Of a stretch of 64,000 nt of DNA, positions 27,441 to 35,969 are shown piece by piece. Both the position numbers and the translations under genes were made by a program. Origin of the DNA: Hydrogenophaga sp. RAC07 (GTDB taxonomy: Bacteria > Pseudomonadota > Gammaproteobacteria > Burkholderiales > Burkholderiaceae_C); assembly GCF_001713375.1 (NCBI RefSeq), contig NZ_CP016449.1:3410001-3474000 (forward strand), in the 5' to 3' direction. The notes beneath the pieces are model-generated. The model had not been told where the DNA came from. It ran no database searches and saw only the letters and a list, made by a program, of their open reading frames with translations. How positions within the stretch are numbered: position 1 is the first letter of the stretch; each line of letters begins with the position of its first letter.

Positions 27441-28258
27441 GCACTGTGTTGAATGCCCCCGTGTTTGCCGACGTGCCCGCGCCTGCCTTCCAGCCCGGTC
27501 CGGCCGGCACGCACATCACCATCCGCGGCCTCACCAAGTACTTTGCCGGCTGGCCGCTGTACGAGAACTTCGACCTCGACATCCCCAAACACAAGATCGT
27601 CTCGGTGTTCGGGCCCAACGGCTGCGGCAAGAGCACGCTGATCAACATGATCGCGGGCCTGGTGCCGATCGACAGCGGCGAGATCCTGTTCGACGGCAAG
27701 AGCCTGAAGGACACCAAGATCGGCTACGTGTTCCAGAACTACCGCGAGGCCATGTTCCCGTGGATGCGCACCATCGACAACATCGCCTACCCGCTCAAGC
27801 TCGAAGGCAGGAGCAAGGCCGAGGTGGACCGCCGCATGGCCGAGCTGGTGGCCTCGTTCGACGTGAAGTTCGACCTCAACCGCTACCCCTACGAACTCTC
27901 GGGCGGGCAGCAGCAGACCGCGTCGATCATGCGGGCGCTGGCGCCCAACCCCGAGGTGCTGTTCCTCGACGAACCCTTCTCTGCGCTGGACTTCGAGATG
28001 ACGCTGTTCATCCGCGAGAAGCTGCAGGAGGTTTTCATGCAGACCGGCACCACCATGGTGCTGGTCTCGCACGACCTGGAAGAAGCCGTGTACCTGGCCG
28101 ACCAGGTGCTGCTGCTCACCAAGCGGCCCACCAAGGTGGCCGAGATCCTGCCTTACGACGACCCGCGTCCGCGCACCACCGCCACGCTGTCCGAGGCCAG
28201 CTTCATCGCCGCGAAAAAGCGCAGCCTGGAAATCTTCCAGCGTGAGGTGCGCCGATGA
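27437..28258 (+). CDS. ABC transporter ATPase (TauB/SsuB type)
   Basis: This 273-residue cytoplasmic ATPase has Walker A GPNGCGKSTL, Q loop YVFQNYREAMFPWM, signature LSGGQQQTASIMRAL, Walker B VLFLDEPFSALDF and the switch His in LVSHDLEEA. The signature is LSGGQQQ, and the Arg usually found after it is Thr here (QQQTASIMRAL). That change is worth noting but also occurs in relatives. ATGA overlaps join it to the permease upstream and to the AtzG-like gene downstream (28255-28258), so transport and hydrolysis genes are translationally linked. Confidence 0.94.
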   Translation: MSTVLNAPVFADVPAPAFQPGPAGTHITIRGLTKYFAGWPLYENFDLDIPKHKIVSVFGPNGCGKSTLINMIAGLVPIDSGEILFDGKSLKDTKIGYVFQNYREAMFPWMRTIDNIAYPLKLEGRSKAEVDRRMAELVASFDVKFDLNRYPYELSGGQQQTASIMRALAPNPEVLFLDEPFSALDFEMTLFIREKLQEVFMQTGTTMVLVSHDLEEAVYLADQVLLLTKRPTKVAEILPYDDPRPRTTATLSEASFIAAKKRSLEIFQREVRR

Positions 28259-28461
28259 ACGAGCCGCAGACCCTGGCCTATGTGCAGGCCGCGGCCCTGG
28301 CCGTGGACCTGCCGCTGAGCGAAGCGCAAGCGCAGCGCGTGGCCACCCACCTGCAACGCACCGCGGTACTGGCTGCGCTGCTCGACGGCTTCGAACTGGC
28401 ACCGCACGACGAGCCCGCCGAGATCTACTGCCCGGCGCCGTTTCAAGCTTCACAACACTGA
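28255..28461 (+). CDS. atzG: AtzG/HpxX-like small partner of amidase (DUF4089)
   Basis: This 68-residue protein matches the DUF4089 family. It reads MNEPQTLAYVQAAALAVDLP, then SEAQAQRVATHLQRT, then DEPAEIYCPAPF at the C-terminus. In the cyanuric acid pathway AtzG is a GatC-like belt that stabilises AtzE, and in oxalurate catabolism the homologue is HpxX. Here the gene is directly before the AtzE-like amidase, 9 bases apart, as in both known systems. It overlaps the ATPase gene by ATGA. The name reflects family and order; the substrate is not proven. Confidence 0.85.
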   Translation: MNEPQTLAYVQAAALAVDLPLSEAQAQRVATHLQRTAVLAALLDGFELAPHDEPAEIYCPAPFQASQH

Positions 28462-28470
28462 GGGCGCGCC

Positions 28471-29865
28471 ATGAACGCTCCCTTGTCCCTGAGTCAGGCT
28501 GCGCAGGCGGTGGCCAGTGGCAGCCAGAGCGCCGCCGGGTTGCTCGAAGCCTGCATCGCGCGCATCGAAACCACCGACGGCCGCGTGAACGCCTTCACCG
28601 GCACCCGCTTTGAAGCCGCCCGGGTACAAGCCGCGCGGGTGGACGCACAACGCGCGCGCGGCGAACCGCTGGGTCCGCTGGCCGGTGTGCCGTTCGCGGT
28701 GAAGAACCTGTTCGACATTGCCGGTGAGGTGACCCTGGCCGGCTCGCGGGTCAACCGCACCGACCCACCCGCCAGCACCGACGCGGTGCTGGTGGAACGC
28801 CTGCAGGCCGCTGGTGCGGTGCTGGTGGGCTCGCTCAACATGGACGAGTACGCCTACGGATTCACCACCGAAAACACCCACTACGGCCCCACGCGGAACC
28901 CGCACAACCTGGACTGCTCGGCCGGTGGATCGTCGGGCGGATCCGGCGCGGCGGTGGCCGCAGGACAGGTGCCGCTGACACTGGGGTCGGACACCAACGG
29001 CTCGATCCGCGTGCCCTCCTCGCTGTGCGGCGTGTGGGGCCTCAAGCCGACCTTCGGCCGGCTCTCGCGACGCGGCAGCTACCCGTTTGTGCACAGCCTG
29101 GACCACCTCGGCCCGTTTGCCGACGACCTGCCCGGCCTGGCCCTGGCCTACGACGCGCTGCAAGGCGCCGATCCGCTGGATCCTGGGTGCCACGCCACGA
29201 CCGTGCAGCCCACCGTGCGTTCGCTGGGCCTGGGCATCAAAGGCCTGCGCGTGGGTGTGCTGGGTGGTTACTTCGCCGAACATGCCACCGCACCCGCGCG
29301 GGAGGTGGCAGCGCTCGCTGCGCAGGCCCTGGGCGCCACGGTCACCATGGAATGGCCCGACGCCGTGCAGGCGCGCGCGGCGGCCTTCATCGTGAGCGCC
29401 AGCGAAGGCGGCGCCCAGCACCTGCACCGCCTGCGCACGCAAGCCGCCGACTTCGAGCCGCTGTCGGTGGACCGCTTCATCTCGGGCGCGCTGCAACCCG
29501 CCGCGTGGTACGTGCGCGCGCAGCGCTTTCGCCGTGTCTACCGCGACAAGGTCAACGCCCTGTTTCGCGACTGGGACGTGCTGATCGCGCCCGCCACGCC
29601 CGTGCCGGCGCAGCCCCTGGGCACCGAGTGGGTCGAGATCAACGGCCAGCGCCTGCCCTGCCGCCCCTCCATCGGCCTGCTCACGCAACCTATTTCGTTC
29701 GCGGGCTGCCCGGTGGTCGCGGCGCCGCTGTGGCCCTCGGGTACGGAAGGCCTGCCCATCGGCGTGCAGCTGATCGCCGCCCCCTGGCGCGAAGACCTGG
29801 CCTTGCGCGCCGGCATGGCGCTGCACAATGCGGGCCTTGCCCACTGCAAACCCGTGGAGTTCTGA
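28471..29865 (+). CDS. atzE: AtzE/HpxY-like amidase (carboxybiuret-type hydrolase)
   Basis: This 464-residue amidase-signature hydrolase shows the Ser-cisSer-Lys triad as K78 (GVPFAVKNLFD), S154 (AGGSSGGSGAA) and S178 (DTNGSIRVPSSLCG). The gene order atzG-atzE-atzH and close family match point to the AtzE group. Its best-studied member deaminates 1-carboxybiuret; HpxY acts in oxalurate breakdown. The reaction is amide hydrolysis releasing ammonia. There is no cyanuric acid hydrolase in the window to supply carboxybiuret. That compound could come from triuret, or the real substrate may be another ureide. Confidence 0.9.
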   Translation: MNAPLSLSQAAQAVASGSQSAAGLLEACIARIETTDGRVNAFTGTRFEAARVQAARVDAQRARGEPLGPLAGVPFAVKNLFDIAGEVTLAGSRVNRTDPPASTDAVLVERLQAAGAVLVGSLNMDEYAYGFTTENTHYGPTRNPHNLDCSAGGSSGGSGAAVAAGQVPLTLGSDTNGSIRVPSSLCGVWGLKPTFGRLSRRGSYPFVHSLDHLGPFADDLPGLALAYDALQGADPLDPGCHATTVQPTVRSLGLGIKGLRVGVLGGYFAEHATAPAREVAALAAQALGATVTMEWPDAVQARAAAFIVSASEGGAQHLHRLRTQAADFEPLSVDRFISGALQPAAWYVRAQRFRRVYRDKVNALFRDWDVLIAPATPVPAQPLGTEWVEINGQRLPCRPSIGLLTQPISFAGCPVVAAPLWPSGTEGLPIGVQLIAAPWREDLALRAGMALHNAGLAHCKPVEF

Positions 29866-30240
29866 ATGGATATCAACCTGCCCGACGTGCTGGCCGAGGT
29901 GACGGCCGCCTTTGAGCGCTATGAGCAAGCCCTGGTCGGCAACGACGTGGCTGTGCTCGACGAGCTGTTCTGGGACAGCCCCCACACGCTGCGTTATGGC
30001 GCCACCGAAAACCTCTACGGCATCGACGAAATCCGCGCGTTTCGCAATGGCCGACCTGCGGCCGGCCTGCAGCGCACGGTGCTGCGAACGGCCATCACCA
30101 CGCACGGCCGGGATACCGCCACCACCAACATCGAGTTCCAGCGCGAGGGCAACCCACGCATCGGCCGCCAGAGCCAGACCTGGGTGCGCATGGCCGAGGG
30201 CTGGCGCGTGGTCTCGGCCCACGTGAGCTGGATGGCCTGA
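29866..30240 (+). CDS. atzH: AtzH/HpxZ-like protein (DUF3225)
   Basis: This 124-residue SnoaL/NTF2-fold protein matches the DUF3225 group, including [21 protein letters not shown] and [19 protein letters not shown]. AtzH has been proposed to process the 1,3-dicarboxyurea made by AtzE to allophanate, and HpxZ is the oxalurate-pathway relative. The start follows the AtzE stop with no gap and the stop overlaps the GntR start (TGATG). The atzG-E-H order is complete and intact here. Confidence 0.87.
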   Translation: MDINLPDVLAEVTAAFERYEQALVGNDVAVLDELFWDSPHTLRYGATENLYGIDEIRAFRNGRPAAGLQRTVLRTAITTHGRDTATTNIEFQREGNPRIGRQSQTWVRMAEGWRVVSAHVSWMA

Positions 30241-31001
30241 TGGCCAAGCATCCCGCCACAGCCCCCACGCGGACCCTGCGCCCGGTGCGCGCCCGCTCCG
30301 CCAAGGCCGTCGTCGTGGAACCCTTCCAGTCGCGCGCCGAAGAGGTCTACCGCCAGGTCAAGCAGGACATCGCCGACTTCCGCCTGGTGCCCGGCGACCG
30401 CTTCACCGAACACGAACTCTGTGCCCGGCTGGACGTCTCGCGCACGCCGGTGCGCCAGGCGCTGTTCCGCCTGCAGCAAGATGGCCTGGTCGAGGTGATG
30501 TTTCGCAGCGGCTGGCGCGTGCTGCCGTTCGACTTCGACAAGTTCGACCAGCTCTACGACCTGCGCATGGTGCTCGAGACGGCTGCGGTGCAACGCTTGT
30601 GTCTGCACGACGTGGCGGCCTCATCGCCGCAGTTGCAGGCGCTCAAGGAACGCTGGCTGGTGCCGGTGGCCGAGCGCAGCACCGACCCGGCCGAGGTGGC
30701 GGCCTGGGACGAGGCCTTTCACGAGACGCTGGTGAGCGCGGCCGGCAACGCCGAGCTGGCGCGCGTGCACCACGAAGTGACCGAGCGCATCCGCATCATC
30801 CGCCGGCTCGACTTTCTGCAACAGGTGCGCATCGACGCCACCTTTGAGGAACACGCCAAGATCCTGCGCGCCATCCTGGCGCGCAAGGCCGACCGCGCCG
30901 ACCTGCTGCTGCGCTCGCACATCCAGGCCAGCCAGAGCGAAGTGCGCAAGATCACCCTGCACCAGGTGTACCTGGCGCAGCAGGTGGCGCCGGCGGCCTG
31001 A
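30240..31001 (+). CDS. GntR/FCD transcriptional regulator of the island
   Basis: This 253-residue regulator has a 30-residue basic leader, a winged helix (about 35-95, with FTEHELCARLDVSRTPVRQALFRL) and an FCD domain with DEAFHETLVSAAGNAE and EEHAKILRAIL, the acidic/His residues of the ligand or metal pocket. It is the last gene of the rightward operon, sharing one base with atzH. It converges on the leftward operon. The two mirror-image operators at the outer ends of the island are of the type this class binds, so it probably controls both operons and, by read-through, itself. The effector is likely an imported ureide. Confidence 0.92.
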   Translation: MAKHPATAPTRTLRPVRARSAKAVVVEPFQSRAEEVYRQVKQDIADFRLVPGDRFTEHELCARLDVSRTPVRQALFRLQQDGLVEVMFRSGWRVLPFDFDKFDQLYDLRMVLETAAVQRLCLHDVAASSPQLQALKERWLVPVAERSTDPAEVAAWDEAFHETLVSAAGNAELARVHHEVTERIRIIRRLDFLQQVRIDATFEEHAKILRAILARKADRADLLLRSHIQASQSEVRKITLHQVYLAQQVAPAA

Positions 31002-31020
31002 GGCCGCAGACCCTGCGGCC
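31002..31020. terminator. hairpin between convergent operons
   Basis: GGCCGCA and TGCGGCC form a 7-bp stem with a 5-base loop, beginning one base after the GntR stop and ending 7 bases before the stop of the leftward hydrolase. There is no T-run, so this may be a weak bidirectional terminator or merely a barrier hairpin. Confidence 0.45.
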
Positions 31021-31026
31021 AACCGA

Positions 31027-31686
31027 TCACACCCCGGCGAGCAGTTCCTTCGACGTCGCCGACCAGCCCACGATCGCGCCTTGTGCGGTGATCATGGCCA
31101 GCGCCGCCGCGTGGAATTCGGGGAAGTAGCTGGCGGTGCCGTCTTCCAGCACCAGGCAGTCGTAGCCCCGGTCGTTGGCCTCGCGCAGTGTGGACTGCAC
31201 ACACACCTCGGTGGTCACGCCCGCCACCACCAGCTGGGTGATGCCCCGCAACTGCAGCTGCTGCTGCAGGTCGGTGGCGTAGAACGCACCTTTGCCCGGC
31301 TTGTCGATGACCAGTTCACCGGCAACCGGTGCCAGCTCGGGCACGATCTGGTTGCCCGGCTCACCGCGCACCAGCACGCGCCCCATCGGCCCCACGTCGC
31401 CGATGCGCAGGCTGGGCGATCCGCGCAGGCGCTTGGCCGGCGGGCAGTCGCTCAGATCGGGCGCGTGCGATTCGCGTGTGTGCACCACGAGACCACCCAT
31501 GGCGCGCCACGCGGCGAGCACGTTCGCTATTGCCGGCACGATGGCCTGCAGCGGCTCCACCGTGTTGCCCAGCGATTCACCAAATCCGCCGGGCTCCACG
31601 AAATCGCGTTGCATGTCGATGATGACCAAGGCCGCGTGGGCCGGGTCGAATTCGAAGTTGAACGGGCGGGCGGTCACCGTGCTCAT
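31027..31686 (-). CDS. isochorismatase-family cysteine amidase (possibly triuret-hydrolase-like)
   Basis: This 219-residue enzyme is of the cysteine hydrolase branch. The catalytic set can be read as D24 (VIIDMQRDF), K129 ([10 protein letters not shown]) and C162 ([10 protein letters not shown]), with the cis-peptide VTTE. It is a clear paralogue of the gene at 33253-34005: both have HTRExHxPDLSD, GRxLVRGEPG and DKPGKGxFYATDL. One member of this superfamily, TrtA, hydrolyses triuret next to a biuret hydrolase, so a triuret or related ureide amidase is plausible. I cannot separate that from RutB-like or other amidases without alignment. It is the last gene of the leftward operon, overlapping the ATPase by ATGA. 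Confidence 0.87.
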   Translation of the reverse strand: MSTVTARPFNFEFDPAHAALVIIDMQRDFVEPGGFGESLGNTVEPLQAIVPAIANVLAAWRAMGGLVVHTRESHAPDLSDCPPAKRLRGSPSLRIGDVGPMGRVLVRGEPGNQIVPELAPVAGELVIDKPGKGAFYATDLQQQLQLRGITQLVVAGVTTEVCVQSTLREANDRGYDCLVLEDGTASYFPEFHAAALAMITAQGAIVGWSATSKELLAGV

Positions 31687-33242
31687 GTCAGCGCCTCCTC
31701 CGTCTGCGGTGCGCCCTGCGCCGCTTCTTCGCCATGGCCACCGGCCATGTGGGCGCCCAGCAGCTTGCGGTCGGCACCCTCGGCGGGTGTCTCGAACACG
31801 AGTTGCCCACCGCTGATCACGGCCACGCGGTCGGCCAGCTGCATCAGTTCGTCGAGGTCTTCGCTGATCAGCAGCACGGCCGCACCCCGGTTGCGTGCGG
31901 CCACCAGCCGCGCGTGGATCTCGGCGGTGGCGGCGAAGTCCAGGCCGAAGGTCGGGTTGCTCACCAGCAGCAGCCGCGCCTCGCCCGCGAGTTCGCGCGC
32001 CAGCACGGCGCGCTGCACGTTGCCGCCCGAAAGCGCCCGAATGGGTGCGGCGATGCCAGGGGTCTTCACGCGGTACTCGTCCACCCAGCGCTGCGCCATG
32101 GTGCGCAGCCGGGGCCACCTCACAAAACCGGCCTGTGCCTGCGGCGCTTCGTCGAACAGACGCAGCGCCATGTTTTCCGCCACGCTCATGTCGGGCACGC
32201 AGGCGTTGATGAGCGGCTCCTCGGGGAGGCTGCGCACCTGCAGCACGCGGTTCTGCTGGCGCTTGCCAGCGTAGGCTTCACCGCGCACCGTCACGTCACC
32301 TCCCAGGCGCGCACGCTGACCGGTGAGGGCCTGCATCAGCTCTTTCTGGCCATTGCCCGACACGCCCGCAATGCCCAGGATCTCGCCCGCGCGCACCTGC
32401 AGCGTGAGGCCGTTGAGCGCGAGGTCACCGCGGTCGCCCATCACGGTGAGCTCGTCCACCACCAGCGTCACCTCGGCGTCGAACGGCTGCGCGGTCTTCT
32501 CCAGCAGGGCTTTCTCGGCGGCCTGGCCCACCATGGCGTGCGCAAGCTCGTCGGGGTCGGTCTGCGCCACGGCCTTGCTCAGCACCAGCTGGCCGCGCCG
32601 CAGCACCGACACGTCGTCCGCATAGGCCGTGACCTCGCGGAACTTGTGCGTGATCATGACGATGGAACAAATGCCGGCGTGCGCACGCTCTTTCAGCGCG
32701 CCCAGCACCTCGTCGGCTTCCTGCGGCGTGAGCACCGAGGTGGGCTCGTCCAGGATCAACAGCCGCGGGCGCAGCAGCATCTGCTTGAGGATCTCCAGCT
32801 TCTGCTTTTGCCCGGCCGAGAGGTCGATGGGGTAGGCGTCGAGGTCGAGCGAGAAAGGCGCGCTGGCCATGAAGGCGCCGAGCTCGGCGCGCGCGGCCTT
32901 CCAGTCGATGACGGCAGGCAGCGCGCCGCGCGCGAGCAGCAGGTTCTCGGCCACGGTCATGCCGGGCACCACGGTGAAGTGCTGGTAGACCATGCCGATG
33001 CCGAGCTCGCGTGCCACGCTGGGCGAATGGATGTCCTGCTCGCGGCCGTCGATCAGCACCGAGCCTTCGTCGCCCCGGTGGTAGCCCACCACGGCCTTCA
33101 CAAAGGTGCTCTTGCCCGCGCCGTTTTCACCGAGCAGCGCGTGCACGGTGCCGGGCCGCACGGTGAGCGACACACCATCGAGCGCGGTGAAGGCGCCGAA
33201 GCGTTTGGTCAGCTGGTAGGTGTCGAGTTGAAGCGCGTGCAT
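31683..33242 (-). CDS. BMP-type ABC importer ATPase with two nucleotide-binding domains
   Basis: This 519-residue ATPase has duplicated domains, as in sugar/nucleoside (RbsA, NupB-like) importers. The first domain has Walker [18 protein letters not shown] loop [12 protein letters not shown], signature [14 protein letters not shown] and Walker [16 protein letters not shown]. The second has a degenerate Walker A ([14 protein letters not shown]), [18 protein letters not shown] and [10 protein letters not shown]. The glutamate after Walker B is absent in the second domain ([11 protein letters not shown]), which is typical of the group. It serves the two permeases and the BMP-like binding protein of the same leftward operon. 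Confidence 0.93.
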   Translation of the reverse strand: MHALQLDTYQLTKRFGAFTALDGVSLTVRPGTVHALLGENGAGKSTFVKAVVGYHRGDEGSVLIDGREQDIHSPSVARELGIGMVYQHFTVVPGMTVAENLLLARGALPAVIDWKAARAELGAFMASAPFSLDLDAYPIDLSAGQKQKLEILKQMLLRPRLLILDEPTSVLTPQEADEVLGALKERAHAGICSIVMITHKFREVTAYADDVSVLRRGQLVLSKAVAQTDPDELAHAMVGQAAEKALLEKTAQPFDAEVTLVVDELTVMGDRGDLALNGLTLQVRAGEILGIAGVSGNGQKELMQALTGQRARLGGDVTVRGEAYAGKRQQNRVLQVRSLPEEPLINACVPDMSVAENMALRLFDEAPQAQAGFVRWPRLRTMAQRWVDEYRVKTPGIAAPIRALSGGNVQRAVLARELAGEARLLLVSNPTFGLDFAATAEIHARLVAARNRGAAVLLISEDLDELMQLADRVAVISGGQLVFETPAEGADRKLLGAHMAGGHGEEAAQGAPQTEEALT

Positions 33243-33252
33243 GGGGAGTCCT

Positions 33253-34005
33253 TCACAACGACCGCAGGGCCTGGACGATCGCCGCCGTGTCGCTCACCGC
33301 GCCGAACACACCGCCCTGCATGGGGATCATGTTGAGCGCGGCCTGGTGGTTGCCAGAATCGGTGGCTCCCGTGCCGTCGGACAGCAGCACGCATTCAAAG
33401 CCGCGGTCGTTCGCCTCGCGCATGGTGGTGTGCACACACACGTCGGTGGTGATACCGGTGAGGATCAGGTTGCGGATGCCGCGCGTGTGCAGGATCAGCT
33501 CGAGATCGGTGGCGTAAAACGATCCCTTGCCCGGTTTGTCAATGACCGGCTCGCCGGGCAGCGGGGCGAGCTCGGGAATGATCTCCCAGCCCGGTTCACC
33601 ACGCACCAGGATGCGGCCACACGGGCCGGCGTCGCCGATGCCGGCACCCATCTGCCGAGAGCGCCAGCGCTTGTTGGCCGGCAGGTCCGACAGGTCGGGG
33701 CGGTGACCTTCGCGGGTGTGGATCACGTGCAGGCCGGCGGCACGTGCGGCCGCCAGCACACGGCCAATGGGCCCGATGGGTGCACGCGTGAGCGAGAGGT
33801 CGTAGCCCATGCTGTCCACGTAACCGCCCACGCCGCAGAAATCGATCTGCATGTCGATGATGACCAGCGCGGTGTTGGCCGCGCGCAGGTCGCCGTCGAA
33901 CGGCCAGGCGTAGGGGTGGGCCTGGGCAAACAGGGGCACTGGGGTACCTTCGCCTTGCAGGCTGCGGTGCGAGCTTGCTTGGGAACGGCCCGGCGCTGCG
34001 CTCAT
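33253..34005 (-). CDS. biuret hydrolase-like cysteine amidase
   Basis: This 250-residue isochorismatase-superfamily amidase has D51 ([11 protein letters not shown]), K157 ([10 protein letters not shown]) and C190 ([11 protein letters not shown]) in the catalytic positions. The segments [18 protein letters not shown] and [19 protein letters not shown] match what I recall of BiuH, which converts biuret to allophanate and ammonia. The N-terminal 30 residues are a variable leader. The start overlaps the formamidase stop by ATGA. With AtzG/E/H-like genes in the same island this supports linear-ureide catabolism. The assignment is by family memory, so sequence comparison with true BiuH is the needed check. 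Confidence 0.85.
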   Translation of the reverse strand: MSAAPGRSQASSHRSLQGEGTPVPLFAQAHPYAWPFDGDLRAANTALVIIDMQIDFCGVGGYVDSMGYDLSLTRAPIGPIGRVLAAARAAGLHVIHTREGHRPDLSDLPANKRWRSRQMGAGIGDAGPCGRILVRGEPGWEIIPELAPLPGEPVIDKPGKGSFYATDLELILHTRGIRNLILTGITTDVCVHTTMREANDRGFECVLLSDGTGATDSGNHQAALNMIPMQGGVFGAVSDTAAIVQALRSL

Positions 34006-35027
34006 GGCTTCTCGAGCAGGTTGGGCACATTGCCCACGAAGGTGCGCGTGGGCGGCTCGAAGCCGCAGGAGCGGCCGTCGGTGTGCACCACGTCGGCTTC
34101 CCACGGCAACTTGAAACGACCGGCCACCATGTCCTGCATGAAGGTGTAGGGGCAGTCCTGCGCGCCGCCCTTCACCGCCACATAACCGCGGTGGCTGAAC
34201 TGGTAGGGGTTGTTCTCCACGCCCCAGTGCAGGCGCGCTTCGCGGATCAGGTCGGGGCGGATCTCGGCGCAGATGATCTCGTCGGCCCGGCCACCGCCTT
34301 GCGTGACCACCGTGCCTTCGTGGTCGCAGACCATGGCCTCGCCCATGGAATCGAAACTGCCGTCGCTGCCGCACAGGCACACACTGGCGGTGGCCATGAG
34401 GTTCTGGAAGGCGTTGGCCTGGTTGGTGATCTGCCAGGCGTGGCGGATGGGCGCGGTGTAGCCGGCGGTGCGCAGCATGAGCTCGGCGCCCTTGTAGGCG
34501 CACTCGCGCGCCATCTCAGGGAACATGCCGTCGTGGCAGATGATGAGCGCGAGCTTGATGCCGCGCGGCCCCTCGATCACCGGAATGCCCATGTTGCCGG
34601 GCTCCCAGGGCTCCACCGGCACCCAGGGGTGGAACTTGCGGTAGTAGAGCTTGAGCACGCCCTGGTCGTCAAAGATGATGCCGGTGTTGTACGGATTGCC
34701 GCCGGGGTTGGCTTCCATGATGGAGAAACAGCCCCAGATGCGGTGGGTGATGCAGGCCTGGCGCATGGCCTCGACCTCCGGGCCGTCCATGCTCACCATG
34801 AGCTCGGGCGCGGTGCTCATCGACAGGCCGTGCAGCGCGTACTCGGGGAACACGATCAGGTCCATCTGGGCGTAGCCGCGCCGGGCCTTCCCCACCATGT
34901 CCACGATCTTCTGCGTTTGCGCGGCCAGCTGCGCCGGCGTCTCCACCACCGGCAGCTGCAGCTGGGCCAGACCCACCACCACGCCACCCGGTGACTTGTT
35001 CAGTCCACTCAATCCATTCATCGTCAT
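34002..35027 (-). CDS. amiF: formamidase (AmiF-type nitrilase)
   Basis: This 341-residue nitrilase-superfamily enzyme converts formamide to formate and ammonia. The catalytic Glu-Lys-Cys are E62 ([10 protein letters not shown]), K131 (YYRKFHPW) and C164 (ALIICHDGM). [20 protein letters not shown] and [17 protein letters not shown] match AmiF across the whole length, and length fits (about 334 in the known enzyme). The aliphatic amidase AmiE is longer. A second start at the next Met, 2 codons in, is possible. It sits between the permeases and the BiuH-like gene. Its inclusion suggests that formamide, or a close amide, is either produced in or fed into the route. Confidence 0.92.
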   Translation of the reverse strand: MTMNGLSGLNKSPGGVVVGLAQLQLPVVETPAQLAAQTQKIVDMVGKARRGYAQMDLIVFPEYALHGLSMSTAPELMVSMDGPEVEAMRQACITHRIWGCFSIMEANPGGNPYNTGIIFDDQGVLKLYYRKFHPWVPVEPWEPGNMGIPVIEGPRGIKLALIICHDGMFPEMARECAYKGAELMLRTAGYTAPIRHAWQITNQANAFQNLMATASVCLCGSDGSFDSMGEAMVCDHEGTVVTQGGGRADEIICAEIRPDLIREARLHWGVENNPYQFSHRGYVAVKGGAQDCPYTFMQDMVAGRFKLPWEADVVHTDGRSCGFEPPTRTFVGNVPNLLEKP

Positions 35028-35048
35028 TGCTCCCGTTTCAAGAATCGG

Positions 35049-35969
35049 TCAACGCTGCATGCCCAGCTCGCTCGGTGCGCCCCGCAGCACGCGCTGCGGC
35101 GCACAGGTGACCACGAGGATGACCAGCGTCATCACATAGGGCACGGCGTTGAAGAGGTAGTAGTAGCCGGTGACGCCCACCGACTGCAGCGCCGGGCCCA
35201 GCGCGCCCGCGCCGCCAAACAGCAGCGCCGCCCACAGGCAGGCCATGGGCCGCCAGCGCGCAAAGATGACGAGCGCCACGGCAATCAGGCCCTGGCCGCT
35301 GGAGAGGCCCTCGTTCCAGCTGCCGGGGTAGTACAGCGAAAGCGATGCGCCCCCCAGGCCGGCGATGGCGCCGCCCACGGTGGTGGCCAGCGTGCGCACC
35401 CAGGTGACCGAGGTGCCCAGCGCCCGCGCGGCGTCCGACGAATCGCCCACCATGCGCACCAGCAAACCCCAACGCGTGTTGGCAAAGGCCCAGGCCATGA
35501 GCAGTGCCAACACCACGCCGATGGGAAACAGCGCGTTGATGTCGAGCGCGGCGCGCACCTGCGGCGAATCGCTCCAGTTGCCCAGCGGGAGCGAACCCAG
35601 GGTGGGCGCCTGCGGCTGGATCAGCGGCTTGCCGAGGTAGAAGGCCAGGCCGATGCCCAGCATCATCACGCCGATGCCCATGGCGATGTCGTTGACGCGC
35701 TTCATCGAGCACGCCAGGCCGTGCAGCAGCGCCAGCAAGGCACCACTCGCCGAGCCGGCCAGCACGCCCAACCAGGCCGAACCGCTCCAGTACGCCACGC
35801 CGAAGGCGCTCATGGCAGAGAACACGAGCACACCTTCCAGCCCGAGGTTGATGCGGCCCGACTTTTCGGTGAGGCACTCGCCCAGACTCACAAACAGAAA
35901 TGGCGTACCCACCCGGATGGCGCCGCCCAGGATGGCCAGCAACACAGCACCGATCGCGTCCATGTCCAT
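35049..35969 (-). CDS. BMP-type ABC permease 2
   Basis: This 306-residue inner-membrane permease is of the RbsC/NupC-like family, with about eight hydrophobic segments. It includes the conserved TEKSGRINLGLEGVLVFSAM near residue 35-55 and GGAIAGLGGASLSLYY near 215. This short member pairs with the longer one upstream; its start shares a base with that gene's stop (TGATG). Together they form the channel of the second importer in the island. Members with a BMP/PnrA-like binding protein import nucleosides or purine-like compounds. Confidence 0.92.
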   Translation of the reverse strand: MDMDAIGAVLLAILGGAIRVGTPFLFVSLGECLTEKSGRINLGLEGVLVFSAMSAFGVAYWSGSAWLGVLAGSASGALLALLHGLACSMKRVNDIAMGIGVMMLGIGLAFYLGKPLIQPQAPTLGSLPLGNWSDSPQVRAALDINALFPIGVVLALLMAWAFANTRWGLLVRMVGDSSDAARALGTSVTWVRTLATTVGGAIAGLGGASLSLYYPGSWNEGLSSGQGLIAVALVIFARWRPMACLWAALLFGGAGALGPALQSVGVTGYYYLFNAVPYVMTLVILVVTCAPQRVLRGAPSELGMQR

